Shown piece by piece: positions 35,081-43,246 of a DNA stretch of 64,000 nucleotides. Made by a program: the position numbers and the translations under genes. The notes beneath the pieces are model-generated. The model made no database searches and was not told where the DNA came from. It saw only the letters and a list, made by a program, of their open reading frames with translations. How positions within the stretch are numbered: position 1 is the stretch's first letter; each line of letters begins with the position of its first letter. Origin of the DNA: Marinithermofilum abyssi (GTDB taxonomy: Bacteria > Bacillota > Bacilli > Thermoactinomycetales > DSM-45169); assembly GCF_014641195.1 (NCBI RefSeq), contig NZ_BMHQ01000002.1, forward strand, positions 124,001 through 188,000, given 5' to 3'.

Positions 35081-35692
35081 TTGTTGGAGTGGACGGGAGA
35101 ACGGATCATCCCTGAACAGATGAAGCCGACCAACGGCATGTTGCTGGAACACTTGGCCCGTTACTATTTTGCCACCCCCTACGTCCGGGGACGGGTGTTG
35201 GATATCGCCTGCGGCACGGGATACGGTACCCATATGGTCGCCAAAACCTGCAAACAGGATGTGGAAGAAGTGATCGGAGTGGACATCGATCCCGAGACGA
35301 TCACCTATGCCAAGGGACAATACTACCACCCCAAGTCTTCGTTTCGGGTTGCGGATGCCTTGGATCCCCGCCTGCCGGAACAACTGGGGCGCTTTGATAC
35401 CATCCTCTCTTTTGAAACGATTGAGCACTTGTCTGACGACCGCCTGTTTATGCAGCACCTGTGGGAGATGCTGCTTCCCGGCGGCACATTGGTTTTGTCT
35501 ACCCCTTTTGGCAGCGGACGCGGCAAGCCCACCACCGAGCCCTTTCATGTGCATCAGCTGACACCGGAAGAGTTTGCTGATCTTTTCCACGCCTATTCCG
35601 AGGTGGAGATCTTTTATCAACGGGGAGTCACCATCGAACCGCCCCGCAAAGGCGTTCGCTATCCCTTGGGAGTCGCGGTGTGTGTCAAGTGA
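35081..35692 (+). CDS. Class I SAM-dependent methyltransferase
   Basis: A 203-residue methyltransferase. It begins [20 protein letters not shown], a sequence seen at the start of a family of bacterial methyltransferases near polysaccharide or cobalamin genes. Motif I is [18 protein letters not shown] at about 39-56, the acidic ribose-binding residue is in [13 protein letters not shown], and the motif post-I/IV region has [13 protein letters not shown]. The C-terminus is normal. TTG at 35081 with AAGGA upstream. The target molecule is unknown, and neighbours are not clearly related. Confidence 0.8.
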   Translation: MLEWTGERIIPEQMKPTNGMLLEHLARYYFATPYVRGRVLDIACGTGYGTHMVAKTCKQDVEEVIGVDIDPETITYAKGQYYHPKSSFRVADALDPRLPEQLGRFDTILSFETIEHLSDDRLFMQHLWEMLLPGGTLVLSTPFGSGRGKPTTEPFHVHQLTPEEFADLFHAYSEVEIFYQRGVTIEPPRKGVRYPLGVAVCVK

Positions 35693-36185
35693 TGGCCGAG
35701 GCGCCAAAGGAATGCTTCGCGTAGCGCCTTTATCCACGGTCCCACATGTTTTCGCTGGGTACGTGTGTACTTAACAGAAGGGTTTCCTGCTGCTCCTATC
35801 CGACTGCTGAAACTTTTGTCAGCAGCTTCGATGGACGACCCTTAAACGTGACGTACCCTGGCTTGATGCGCAGGACCGAGACAAAAAAGGGAGGGACGGC
35901 ACGGTCTGCTATCCGGAAAATGCGTTAGCCCACCTTCATCTTTGCTCATGATCAAGGTACTGTAAGTTAACGCCGTTTTGACTGTGCCGTTCCGTATTCC
36001 TGAAGATCAATAAGATCAAGAATTAGATTCCTCCAGCAATACATTGAGAATTCTATAATCCCCGCGGCCAAGTTCACCATGGTGTTTACCGCAAAGGTGG
36101 CTCGATAGGGAGGGAAAGGTTTCAAGCCGGGAAATTCCGATCATTCACGGGCATTGGCGGGAACCAGCCATAGAAGTAAACCTTT
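35693..36185. other. Intergenic region with a terminator-like hairpin
   Basis: About 490 bp. AGGCGC/GCGCCT arms near 35699-35730 form a possible terminator of the methyltransferase gene. A CTGCTGA/TCAGCAG hairpin (near 35804-35825) carries the TTTTGTCAGCAG sequence found elsewhere in the window. No gene is supported. Confidence 0.4.
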
Positions 36186-37160
36186 TCAAGCAACCCAGTC
36201 CGACAAAAGACTCACCAGCACTAGCATACCCGTATACACCCACGTCGTCCCAAAGAGCACCCGGATCGCTGCCTGAATATGTTCCGGCCGCCGGGGCATC
36301 ACCGGCTCCCCCATCTGCGCCCGGTGGGAGGGGACGCCGCGGTACCAGTTGGTTCCGCCGAGCCGGATACCCAGGCCCCCGGCCATTAACGCTTCCGGAA
36401 TGCCGCTGTTGGGGCTGGGATGACGGCGGGCATCCCGCCGATAGGTATGCCACGCCCGACGGACAGCAGATGGCCCAGATATCAGAAAAAATACCGCCAA
36501 CATGGGGAGGATGGTCAGCCGAGCCGGTAGCCAATTGGCAAGATCGTCGAAGCGGGCGGAAGCCCACCCCAGATCGCGGTAGCGCTCATCTTTGTATCCC
36601 ACCATGGAATCCAACGTGTTGACGGCCCGGTAAGCGAGTGCCAGGGGCGCTCCTCCGACCGCCGCATAAAAGAGGGGAGCCGTCACCGCATCCACGATGT
36701 TTTCCGCTACGGTCTCCACCGTCCCGCGCACCACTTCGGATTCATCCAGTTGTTCGGTGTCCCGCCCGACGATCATCGACAACTGCTTCCGAGCCTGATC
36801 GAGACGCCGGAAAGCCAATGCTTCATAGATTCCCCGGGCAGCATCAGCCAGCCCTTTGGTGGCGATGGTAGTTGCGATCAAGAGGATTTCCAGCCCGAGG
36901 GCCAAATAAGGTGAAACCCTCTCCGCTGCGAATAACAGCAACTCTGTTATGCCATATACGCCGCCAACCAGTATCATAGGAAACAAGCACCCTGCCATGC
37001 GAGCCGCCGAGGGAGTGGAAAGGGGCACCCACCTTCGGATGCCCTTTTCCATCCAAGTGATACATTTGCCCATCCCCACCACCGGATGGGGCAACCACCG
37101 GGGATCGCCGATTATCCGGTCCAACACGTATGCTGCCAGCAGTGTGACAGCCCGCATCAT
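36186..37160 (-). CDS. cbiB: Adenosylcobinamide-phosphate synthase CbiB
   Basis: A 324-residue membrane protein that condenses adenosylcobyrate with (R)-1-amino-2-propanol (phosphate). The N-terminus has LLAAYVLDRIIGDPRWLPHP and VVGMGKCITWME, the CbiB signature. The central SEVVRGTVETVAENIVDAVT and FYAAVGGAPLALAYRAVNTL motifs and the C-terminal PNSGIPEALMAGGLGIRLGG are conserved. Four or five hydrophobic segments are visible. It is the last gene of the cob operon and overlaps the 3' end of cbiZ by an ATGA. Confidence 0.9.
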   Translation of the reverse strand: MMRAVTLLAAYVLDRIIGDPRWLPHPVVGMGKCITWMEKGIRRWVPLSTPSAARMAGCLFPMILVGGVYGITELLLFAAERVSPYLALGLEILLIATTIATKGLADAARGIYEALAFRRLDQARKQLSMIVGRDTEQLDESEVVRGTVETVAENIVDAVTAPLFYAAVGGAPLALAYRAVNTLDSMVGYKDERYRDLGWASARFDDLANWLPARLTILPMLAVFFLISGPSAVRRAWHTYRRDARRHPSPNSGIPEALMAGGLGIRLGGTNWYRGVPSHRAQMGEPVMPRRPEHIQAAIRVLFGTTWVYTGMLVLVSLLSDWVA

Positions 37161-37873
37161 CCGATGATCTCTCCTTTGCGTTCCTGCGCCAGTTGGACAG
37201 CACTGCGGACGGCGTGATAGACTTCCCGGCCCAGGATTTGTCCAAAGGGACTGGCGACTCCCGCATAGTGATGGGTGACTCCCTCCACTGCTTGTTGCGT
37301 AGAGGCGACAATGACTGCATCGGTAGTGGTCCCGGTAGCGAGATCCCCTTCCGAATCCCGCACTTTCAATTCCTGCAAGGCCGCCGCCTTGGCCTCCGAA
37401 GCAGTGATGACCGCATTGACCATCGCAGCATAGGTTAACTCGCCATCCACGATCAACATCATATTGATGGTTCCCGGCCTCGGATAATCCAGATACGTCG
37501 GTCCCGCTTTACCTGCACGGGCCGCATTGCTCACCCCCGCGGTCACGACCGTGGCCAGGTGAAACCGGTACCCCTCCGTAACACGTACTTGTGCATCCGC
37601 CAGCCTAGCTGCGGTCAGCAACGCCACCGTCTCTCCGATATGCCATCCTTGGCGGATCAGCCATTGGCGGGCTTCCTGTCTCGGATCATCTTCACAGTAA
37701 TCCTTGGGTACATGCCGATTGATCAAACGCCGGGCCTTACGCAATCCGCCTCCCCACAGCGCACTGCTCAGAACCGTCAACGGCTCATCCCATTCAACCA
37801 TCAAGTACTCGAAGTCGCGTGTCAGGATGATCCTCCGATGATCAAACAAAATAGAACGGGTTTCTTTCAACAC
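37157..37873 (-). CDS. cbiZ: Adenosylcobinamide amidohydrolase CbiZ
   Basis: A 238-residue CbiZ-type protein, which cleaves adenosylcobinamide and related corrinoids to adenosylcobyrate so that they re-enter synthesis through CbiB. Conserved features are LTVLSSALWGGGL at about 33-45, VTAGVSNAARAGKAG, TINMMLIVDGELTYAAMVNA, TGTTTDAVIVASTQ and the terminal HYAGVASPFGQILGREVYHA. It lies between cobC and cbiB. The product is the CbiB substrate, which explains the neighbour. ATG at 37873 follows AGAGGGG. Its presence indicates remodelling of imported corrinoids. Confidence 0.9.
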   Translation of the reverse strand: MLKETRSILFDHRRIILTRDFEYLMVEWDEPLTVLSSALWGGGLRKARRLINRHVPKDYCEDDPRQEARQWLIRQGWHIGETVALLTAARLADAQVRVTEGYRFHLATVVTAGVSNAARAGKAGPTYLDYPRPGTINMMLIVDGELTYAAMVNAVITASEAKAAALQELKVRDSEGDLATGTTTDAVIVASTQQAVEGVTHHYAGVASPFGQILGREVYHAVRSAVQLAQERKGEIIG

Positions 37874-37962
37874 AATCCCCTCTCCATTCCATTGTCCTTG
37901 CTATGCGTCCTTATCCCATTATTCGTACAATACCGGTATATCGGTCAGCATCACCGCCCGCT

Positions 37963-38580
37963 TCACTCCTTATCGTCCTTGACCTTTACATCCTCAGACC
38001 AAGCTGCCACACGCCACCCGCGTCCTGTGTCCTCTACAGCCACCCAACCGCCCGGCGGAATCTGATCCTCCCAAAAGGTATGGGGTGCTTGCCTCACCTC
38101 CCATGACAAAAACCAACGGATCGGTCCTCCGTGGGTGATGACAGCAACTGTCTCGTCCGCTTTTCCGGATGTTCTCTCCTCATGCAGCCATGCGGCCAAG
38201 CGCTGGCACATTTGCTTCACACTTTCCCCTCCGGGTGGGGACTGCTGCTCCGGATCATCCAACCAACGCTGCAACCCGTTGGGATCCTGTTGCTGGATTT
38301 CATCAAAAGTTAGCCCTTCCCACTCCCCGAAACCAAGCTCCCGTAGCTCCGGACGCACGCTCCATGAAGCAGAGGGAAAGCGCTTGTGCCAAATGCGTGC
38401 GGTATCCATGCACCGTCTCAGGTCGCTGGTCACCAGACGGTCCACCCAACCCTTCCACTGGCAGGCTGTCTCCTGGACCCGAATTTCTCCGTCCCGCAAC
38501 AGCGGCAGATCCCAGTGTCCGCAATACCGCTTGGTCCGATTAGCTATTGTTTCTCCATGCCGAATCCAAATCCACTTCAT
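37963..38580 (-). CDS. cobC: Alpha-ribazole phosphatase CobC (histidine phosphatase)
   Basis: A 205-residue histidine phosphatase, expected to remove the 5'-phosphate from alpha-ribazole phosphate or from adenosylcobalamin phosphate. The catalytic motif is IWIRHGETIANRTKRYCGHW, with H8 as the phosphohistidine; LRELGFGEWEGLTFDEIQ and AVITHGGPIRWFL supply the other active-site residues. ATG at 38580 is chosen because it opens the phosphatase fold; a much longer upstream frame to 38895 overlaps cobS in another frame and is not expressed. Its start overlaps the cobS stop. Confidence 0.85.
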   Translation of the reverse strand: MKWIWIRHGETIANRTKRYCGHWDLPLLRDGEIRVQETACQWKGWVDRLVTSDLRRCMDTARIWHKRFPSASWSVRPELRELGFGEWEGLTFDEIQQQDPNGLQRWLDDPEQQSPPGGESVKQMCQRLAAWLHEERTSGKADETVAVITHGGPIRWFLSWEVRQAPHTFWEDQIPPGGWVAVEDTGRGWRVAAWSEDVKVKDDKE

Positions 38581-39317
38581 AGGCCATTCCCCCGCATCCA
38601 GCCGAGCCAGGTAAGAAGGACTACTGTCTCCACGATCTCCACCAACGCCCCGTATACATCCCCGGTCAACCCGCCCAAACGTCGGGTAACCCAAGCACAA
38701 AACAGCGCCGTCATCGCGATCGCAGCCAAAGCAAGAACCCCGCCGGAAACACCAACGATCACCCATGTCAACCCCAACGAAAACAGAAATGCGATCAGCC
38801 AGCTGGATCGTGTAACATGAAGCCCGGTTCCCATCCCTTTTTCCCGTAAGTAGGGATATCCAGCCAGCGCCCACACCAACGCAAACCGTCCCCATACCGG
38901 GGCCAGGATCAGCGGCGCCGCCAGCGAGGCGGACAAAGGCACCGATGCCGCTACAGATACTTTGATGAAAATTAGAAAAATCGCCGCCAATACACCCATC
39001 GCTCCGATCCGGCTGTCTTTCATAATCTCCAGCATTCTCTCCCGGTTCCGATAAGAACCCAACCCGTCAGCCGTATCCATGAGACCGTCCATATGCAAGC
39101 CGCCCGTGATTAAAACCCACCATCCAATCACCAGCACCCCGCGCACCCAAGGGGGGAAATGAGAAGCAATCCCCCAGTCGAAAGCGGCTGCCAAACCTCC
39201 AACGATCAGTCCAACCAGCGGGTAATAGACCGGACTGTTTCGCCAAGCGGCTTCATCCACCCTGATCGGAACGGGAATGCGTGTCAAAAAGGTAATCGCT
39301 GCCCACAATGGCTTCAT
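38577..39317 (-). CDS. cobS: Adenosylcobinamide-GDP ribazoletransferase CobS
   Basis: A 246-residue integral membrane enzyme joining adenosylcobinamide-GDP and alpha-ribazole (phosphate). It begins PLWAAITFLTRIPVPI, the typical CobS start; GGLHMDGLMDTADGLGSY followed by RNRERMLEIMKDSRIGAMGV is the metal-binding DxxxDxxD-type motif. Six hydrophobic segments are visible. ATG at 39317 has GGAGG 8 nt upstream; it overlaps cobU by 4 bp and is followed by an overlapping cobC start, so translation is coupled along the operon. Confidence 0.92.
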   Translation of the reverse strand: MKPLWAAITFLTRIPVPIRVDEAAWRNSPVYYPLVGLIVGGLAAAFDWGIASHFPPWVRGVLVIGWWVLITGGLHMDGLMDTADGLGSYRNRERMLEIMKDSRIGAMGVLAAIFLIFIKVSVAASVPLSASLAAPLILAPVWGRFALVWALAGYPYLREKGMGTGLHVTRSSWLIAFLFSLGLTWVIVGVSGGVLALAAIAMTALFCAWVTRRLGGLTGDVYGALVEIVETVVLLTWLGWMRGNGL

Positions 39318-39856
39318 CCTTTCAACCTCCTGGGAATGCCGGAAGCGACCAACCATACTTCATCTGCCGAACGTGCTACTGTTTGATTGACGGTTCCCAG
39401 TGCATCCTGGAACACGCGGGCCATTTTGTTGGGAGACACCCCTCCCAATCCCACCTCGGACGTAACCAGTACAGCGTCTTTCCCTTGCAAACTCGCGATC
39501 AGCTTTTCCGCTTCCTCCTGCATCTGTTCCTCAAATTCGCCTCGGTCCGATTCCAAAGCCTCTTCGGATTGCTCCAACAGGAAATTGGCCACCCAGGTGG
39601 ACAGATCATCCACCAAAAAGCAAGGTTTTTCCCGTTCATTGCGGAAGCACTCCACCAAGCGGAGAGGCTCCTCCACCAGTCCCCAATCCCGGGGGCGACG
39701 GCTTTGATGAAGCTCCACTCTCCGTTTCATCTCCCCGTCCTTCGCCAATCCGGTTGCCACATAGACGACCGGCTTCCCTTCCGCCATTTTGAGACACTTC
39801 TCTTCAGCGAACCGGCTTTTGCCGGAACGGATGCCCCCCGTCACCAAACAAATCAC
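39314..39856 (-). CDS. cobU: Adenosylcobinamide kinase/guanylyltransferase CobU
   Basis: A 180-residue bifunctional enzyme that phosphorylates adenosylcobinamide and transfers GMP to it. The P-loop GGIRSGKS occupies residues 7-14; AEGKPVVYVATGLAKDGEMK and RRVELHQSRRP contain the guanylylated-histidine region, and VLVTSEVGLGGVSPNKMARV is the conserved C-terminal motif. GTG start at 39856 overlaps the end of cobD. Length is normal. Confidence 0.92.
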   Translation of the reverse strand: MICLVTGGIRSGKSRFAEEKCLKMAEGKPVVYVATGLAKDGEMKRRVELHQSRRPRDWGLVEEPLRLVECFRNEREKPCFLVDDLSTWVANFLLEQSEEALESDRGEFEEQMQEEAEKLIASLQGKDAVLVTSEVGLGGVSPNKMARVFQDALGTVNQTVARSADEVWLVASGIPRRLKG

Positions 39857-40995
39857 CGCTGATCCACCCCCACTCTTCCCAGAACGCGCCGAAGAGCTTC
39901 TACCAACCGTCGGTTCTCCTCTCGGGACCGGACCGCCACCCGTACATACCGTTCATCCAAGCCGGAATACGTGGAACAATCCCGGATCATAATGCCTTGC
40001 CTTCCCATCCGCTCCTGAAGCCATTGGGCCGTAAATCGTCCACGGGGTTGATCCGCCAGTTTGAGGAGAAAATAGTTGACCTCACCAGGAAAAACTTCCA
40101 CTCCATCCAGTTGATCCAGCTCCCGCAGCAAAAATGACCGCTCCTCAGTAAGCCATGTGCGGGTTCTTTTTTCAAAATCACGGTCTTTCAGTGCCGCCAC
40201 TCCCGCCGCTTGTGCCAACCCGTTGACACTCCAGGGAATCTGGTACTGCCGCAAGCGTCGAATGTTATCCGGATGGGAGACGGCAAACCCGAGGCGCAGC
40301 CCGGGGAGCGCATAAAATTTGGTCATGGATCGGAGCAATACCGTCGTCGGAAACACGGAAATCCGCCGGATCAACGAATGTTGCTCCCCGTGTTCCACAA
40401 AGTCCAAAAAAGCTTCATCCACCACCAGCACGGTTCCCGCCTGTGCGGCTTCTTCCGCTGCCTCTTCCAGCAACGCCAACGGCAACAAGGTGCCTGTCGG
40501 ATTGTTGGGATGACCGAGATAAACCAGATCCGAACGGTGAATCAGCTGCAGCAGCTGCCTCCTGTCCGGCTGCCAACCCCGCTGGGGATTGACGGTGGCC
40601 GTCACGATCGGCAGGCCTCTTTTTTCGGCAGCAGCAGCATATTCAGCGAAAGAAGGGAGCATGAGTCCCACCCGATCGGGTTGAAAAACCGCCGCGGCCA
40701 AATCGATCCACTCAGCGCCGCCATTGCCCACCGCCAGATACTCCGGTTCTACATCCAACTTTTCTGCCAAGGCTTGTCGCAGTCCGCGGCAGTCCGGATC
40801 CGGATATTGGGACAACAGCGGTACGCCCGAATCCTTTAACGCTTCCTGCAGCAAATGGACCACCGACTCCGGCGGCCCCAACGGATTGATATTGGCACTG
40901 AAATCCACAAAGTCCGCCGGGTGGATCCCAAACCGTTCCCCGGCTGTCCACCGGTCACCTCCATGACCAAACTGCTCCAATCTATTCAATCTCAC
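39853..40995 (-). CDS. cobD: L-threonine-O-3-phosphate decarboxylase CobD
   Basis: A 380-residue fold-type I PLP enzyme making (R)-1-amino-2-propanol phosphate for the cobalamin side chain. Characteristic are HGGDRWTAGERFGIHPADFV and DFSANINPLGPP at the N-terminus (the typical HGG...NINPxGxP start), HPNNPTG, VDEAFLDF, and the PLP-lysine K226 in SMTKFYALPGLRLGF. GTG at 40995 has AAAGGA upstream. Between cobT and cobU in the operon. Confidence 0.9.
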   Translation of the reverse strand: MRLNRLEQFGHGGDRWTAGERFGIHPADFVDFSANINPLGPPESVVHLLQEALKDSGVPLLSQYPDPDCRGLRQALAEKLDVEPEYLAVGNGGAEWIDLAAAVFQPDRVGLMLPSFAEYAAAAEKRGLPIVTATVNPQRGWQPDRRQLLQLIHRSDLVYLGHPNNPTGTLLPLALLEEAAEEAAQAGTVLVVDEAFLDFVEHGEQHSLIRRISVFPTTVLLRSMTKFYALPGLRLGFAVSHPDNIRRLRQYQIPWSVNGLAQAAGVAALKDRDFEKRTRTWLTEERSFLLRELDQLDGVEVFPGEVNYFLLKLADQPRGRFTAQWLQERMGRQGIMIRDCSTYSGLDERYVRVAVRSREENRRLVEALRRVLGRVGVDQR

Positions 40996-41074
40996 CCCGT
41001 CCTTTCCAGCCGTTTTTTATATTATTAATCTGATGATGCCTTTCCCCACCTGACGGATAACCGATCCTATGAGT

Positions 41075-42133
41075 CTAGGATTGCGAATGAATGCCCAGTT
41101 CCGAGAGCAAGGCCATCTCCTGCGATAAACGAAGTGCCGCATCCATCAAAGGAAATGCCAACACGGCCCCGCTTCCTTCTCCCAGCCGCATCTCGGCGTC
41201 CAGCAGAGGAGTAAGGCCCAACTTTTCCAACACGATCCCGTGCGCCGGTTCTACTGACAAATGAGAAGCAAACAATATTTCCCTGACCTGCGGTGCCATA
41301 TGTACCGCTGCCAAAGCAGCCACAGAAGAAATCAGGCCGTCGATCACCACGGGAATCCGATAAAACGCTGCTCCCAGCATAAATCCCGCCATCGCAGCGA
41401 TTTCCAGTCCACCTACCTTGGCCAGAACATCCATCGGATCAGAGGAATCCGGCTGGTTGATACGCAAGCTTTGCAGAATCACTGCCGCTTTGCGTCGGAC
41501 CCCCTGGTCACCCAAGCCGGTTCCCATCCCTGTCAATGTCGTCGCATCCCGCTGAGTCAACACGGCTGCCACCGCTGCAGCCGCTGTGGTATTGCCTATG
41601 CCCATCTCCCCGGCGGCCAACAGTTGTACGCCCTGCTCTTTTGCTGTCTCCGCTTGCTTCCAACCGACGGCCAAGGCTTGTTCCGCTTCCGCCCGGCTCA
41701 TGGCCGGTCCTCGGGCCATATTGGCTGTACCTGGACGCACCCGGACATTGACGACCCCTTTCGGTACCCGGTCTGCCTTACTCCCTACATCAACCACTTT
41801 CACTTCCGCCCCGGCTTGACGTGCCAGCACATTGATCGCAGCTTGTCCACGGGCAAAAGTCTCCATCATCCAACCCGTCACTTCCGAAGGATAGGCACTC
41901 ACCCCTTCCTCCGTTACGCCATGATCGCCGCAGAAAACGACCACCCGTTTATGTACCATCTCCGGTTGGGTGGATGCTGTAATCCCAGCCAACCGAACAG
42001 CCATCTCTTCCAACCGGCCCAAGCTGCCTTTCGGTTTAGCCAAGCTGTCCAACCGCTCTTGCATCCGTTTGGCAAAGCGGGGATCGGGAGTCGGAAGGTT
42101 TTGTAAATGGGCAGATAACTCTTCCCAATTCAT
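41075..42133 (-). CDS. cobT: Nicotinate-nucleotide-dimethylbenzimidazole phosphoribosyltransferase CobT
   Basis: A 352-residue CobT, which makes alpha-ribazole phosphate from nicotinate mononucleotide and a lower-ligand base. It shows RLDSLAKPKGSLGRLEEMAV near the N-terminus, VFCGDHGVTEEGVSAYPSEV, AAGEMGIGNTTAAAAVAAVL, and the C-terminal LGEGSGAVLAFPLMDAA with the catalytic Glu. Length is normal. ATG at 42133 follows AAGGAGG. It is the first gene of the seven-gene cob cluster; I found no convincing cobalamin riboswitch upstream. Confidence 0.92.
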   Translation of the reverse strand: MNWEELSAHLQNLPTPDPRFAKRMQERLDSLAKPKGSLGRLEEMAVRLAGITASTQPEMVHKRVVVFCGDHGVTEEGVSAYPSEVTGWMMETFARGQAAINVLARQAGAEVKVVDVGSKADRVPKGVVNVRVRPGTANMARGPAMSRAEAEQALAVGWKQAETAKEQGVQLLAAGEMGIGNTTAAAAVAAVLTQRDATTLTGMGTGLGDQGVRRKAAVILQSLRINQPDSSDPMDVLAKVGGLEIAAMAGFMLGAAFYRIPVVIDGLISSVAALAAVHMAPQVREILFASHLSVEPAHGIVLEKLGLTPLLDAEMRLGEGSGAVLAFPLMDAALRLSQEMALLSELGIHSQS

Positions 42134-42484
42134 AGATACATCCTCCTTACGCTATAGGTCCCCTTGTTTATTCTACTCTCCTATTTTGTCATCTATCATC
42201 CTATGTGAACAGGTCCGATTCTGCCGTTTATCCGTCATATATTGACTCGGGTCTGTCTGGATCACTTGTTTTAGGGGGGCCGATCCTGTGTGGCCGTCTC
42301 CGATCTCTGGCCCCAGATTCATGACAAAACTTTATGATCACTTCGACTCTTTGCCCGTTGCTACCTTTCCTCAAAAGTCGCTGCTCAGGCAAAAGAGTTC
42401 TTCAGCTCATGTCAAAAAATTTTGTCAGCAGTCTCGGCCCCTCGAAAGGGGCCCTACTTGGAGTACCGTTCCCGCATCTTCTGG
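42134..42484. other. Region upstream of cobT with mobile-element-like hairpin
   Basis: About 350 bp. GGCCCC/GGGGCC arms (about 42434-42451) follow TTTTGTCAGCAGTCTC, and the whole block is the reverse complement of a similar block at 61804-61835. The rest shows no gene. The cob promoter should lie here but no consensus stands out. Confidence 0.4.
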
Positions 42485-42991
42485 TTAAAAAGCTTCCGAT
42501 CCTTCCCTTGGTATACTTAGGGTTTTCCAGGTAGCACCTTTGATCTGCCGGGCCAGAACCACCATCTGCCCTACGTGGAAGGCATAGTGCGCCAGTTGCC
42601 GTTGAACAGCCTGTATAACCGTATGCGGTTCGTTTCGGATCGTCACGGTTCGTTCCAGATCCTCTGTTTTAAGGGAACGCAAAGTACCCAATGTGACTTG
42701 CCATCCTTCTTCCCACAAACGCAGCAATTCTTCCCTAGACCAGGATCGTTCCACGAACTCCTCCTCCCGGTTTCGATCGGGCTTTTCCCCATCACTGGTC
42801 AAAAAATCCGTCCAGCGGGAAATCATGTTGCCTGCAAGATGCTGGACGATGACGACAATGCTGTTGGACTCCGCATGGGGACGCCAGTGCAGCTCCCGCT
42901 CATCCAACTGGGCCATCGTCCGTTCTCCCGTGTCTTTCAATTTCTCAAACTCCCGGATGGTGACTTGCAAAAATTCTTCTCCCAGCCTCAC
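42485..42991 (-). CDS. DUF1572/DinB-like protein
   Basis: A 168-residue four-helix-bundle protein of the DUF1572/DinB superfamily. It has the start helix FLQVTIREFEKLKDTGERTM, the conserved IVVIVQHLAGNMISRWTDFL with a metal-ligand His, and the C-terminal QLAHYAFHVGQMVVLARQIK with the second His pair. Members of this superfamily are metal-dependent and often use bacillithiol or mycothiol; the specific role is unknown. GTG at 42991 (AGGCTGGG follows). It is transcribed toward cobT, but a 350-bp gap makes it a separate unit. Confidence 0.8.
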   Translation of the reverse strand: MRLGEEFLQVTIREFEKLKDTGERTMAQLDERELHWRPHAESNSIVVIVQHLAGNMISRWTDFLTSDGEKPDRNREEEFVERSWSREELLRLWEEGWQVTLGTLRSLKTEDLERTVTIRNEPHTVIQAVQRQLAHYAFHVGQMVVLARQIKGATWKTLSIPREGSEAF

Positions 42992-43189
42992 CTAACTACC
43001 CCCCGCTTCGTTTTTCCATTGCATCATTCGTTTTGTCCTCCGCTGTTTTCCTGTCGCTGATTCTCTGACCGAAAGGACATCCCCCATTCTTTCCCTAACC
43101 CAAAATCATGGCGAAAATGATAGATAAGCGGGCTCCACCGTTTAGAAATCGCGGAGAAAAAGAAAAAAGAGAATGAAAGAAACCGCATA

Positions 43190-43233
43190 AAACAAACCCA
43201 GCTTCCAATCTTGTTGGATAGCTGGGTTTTTCT
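43190..43233. terminator. Terminator after the RND pump gene
   Basis: AAACCCAGCT (43194-43203) pairs with AGCTGGGTTT (43220-43229); T-rich on both sides. Confidence 0.8.
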
Positions 43234-43246
43234 CCTTGATCCATCC

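Noticed and set aside
38581-38895. N-terminal extension of the cobC frame
   Set aside because: It lies inside cobS in another frame, is Gly/Cys-rich and non-homologous; the phosphatase fold starts at ATG 38580.
42290-42310. B12-box-like sequence (CGGAGACGGCC on the minus strand) upstream of cobT
   Set aside because: The GGGAA/GGTG and AACTGT-type elements of the cobalamin riboswitch are not at the required distances, and two positions of the box do not fit the consensus.
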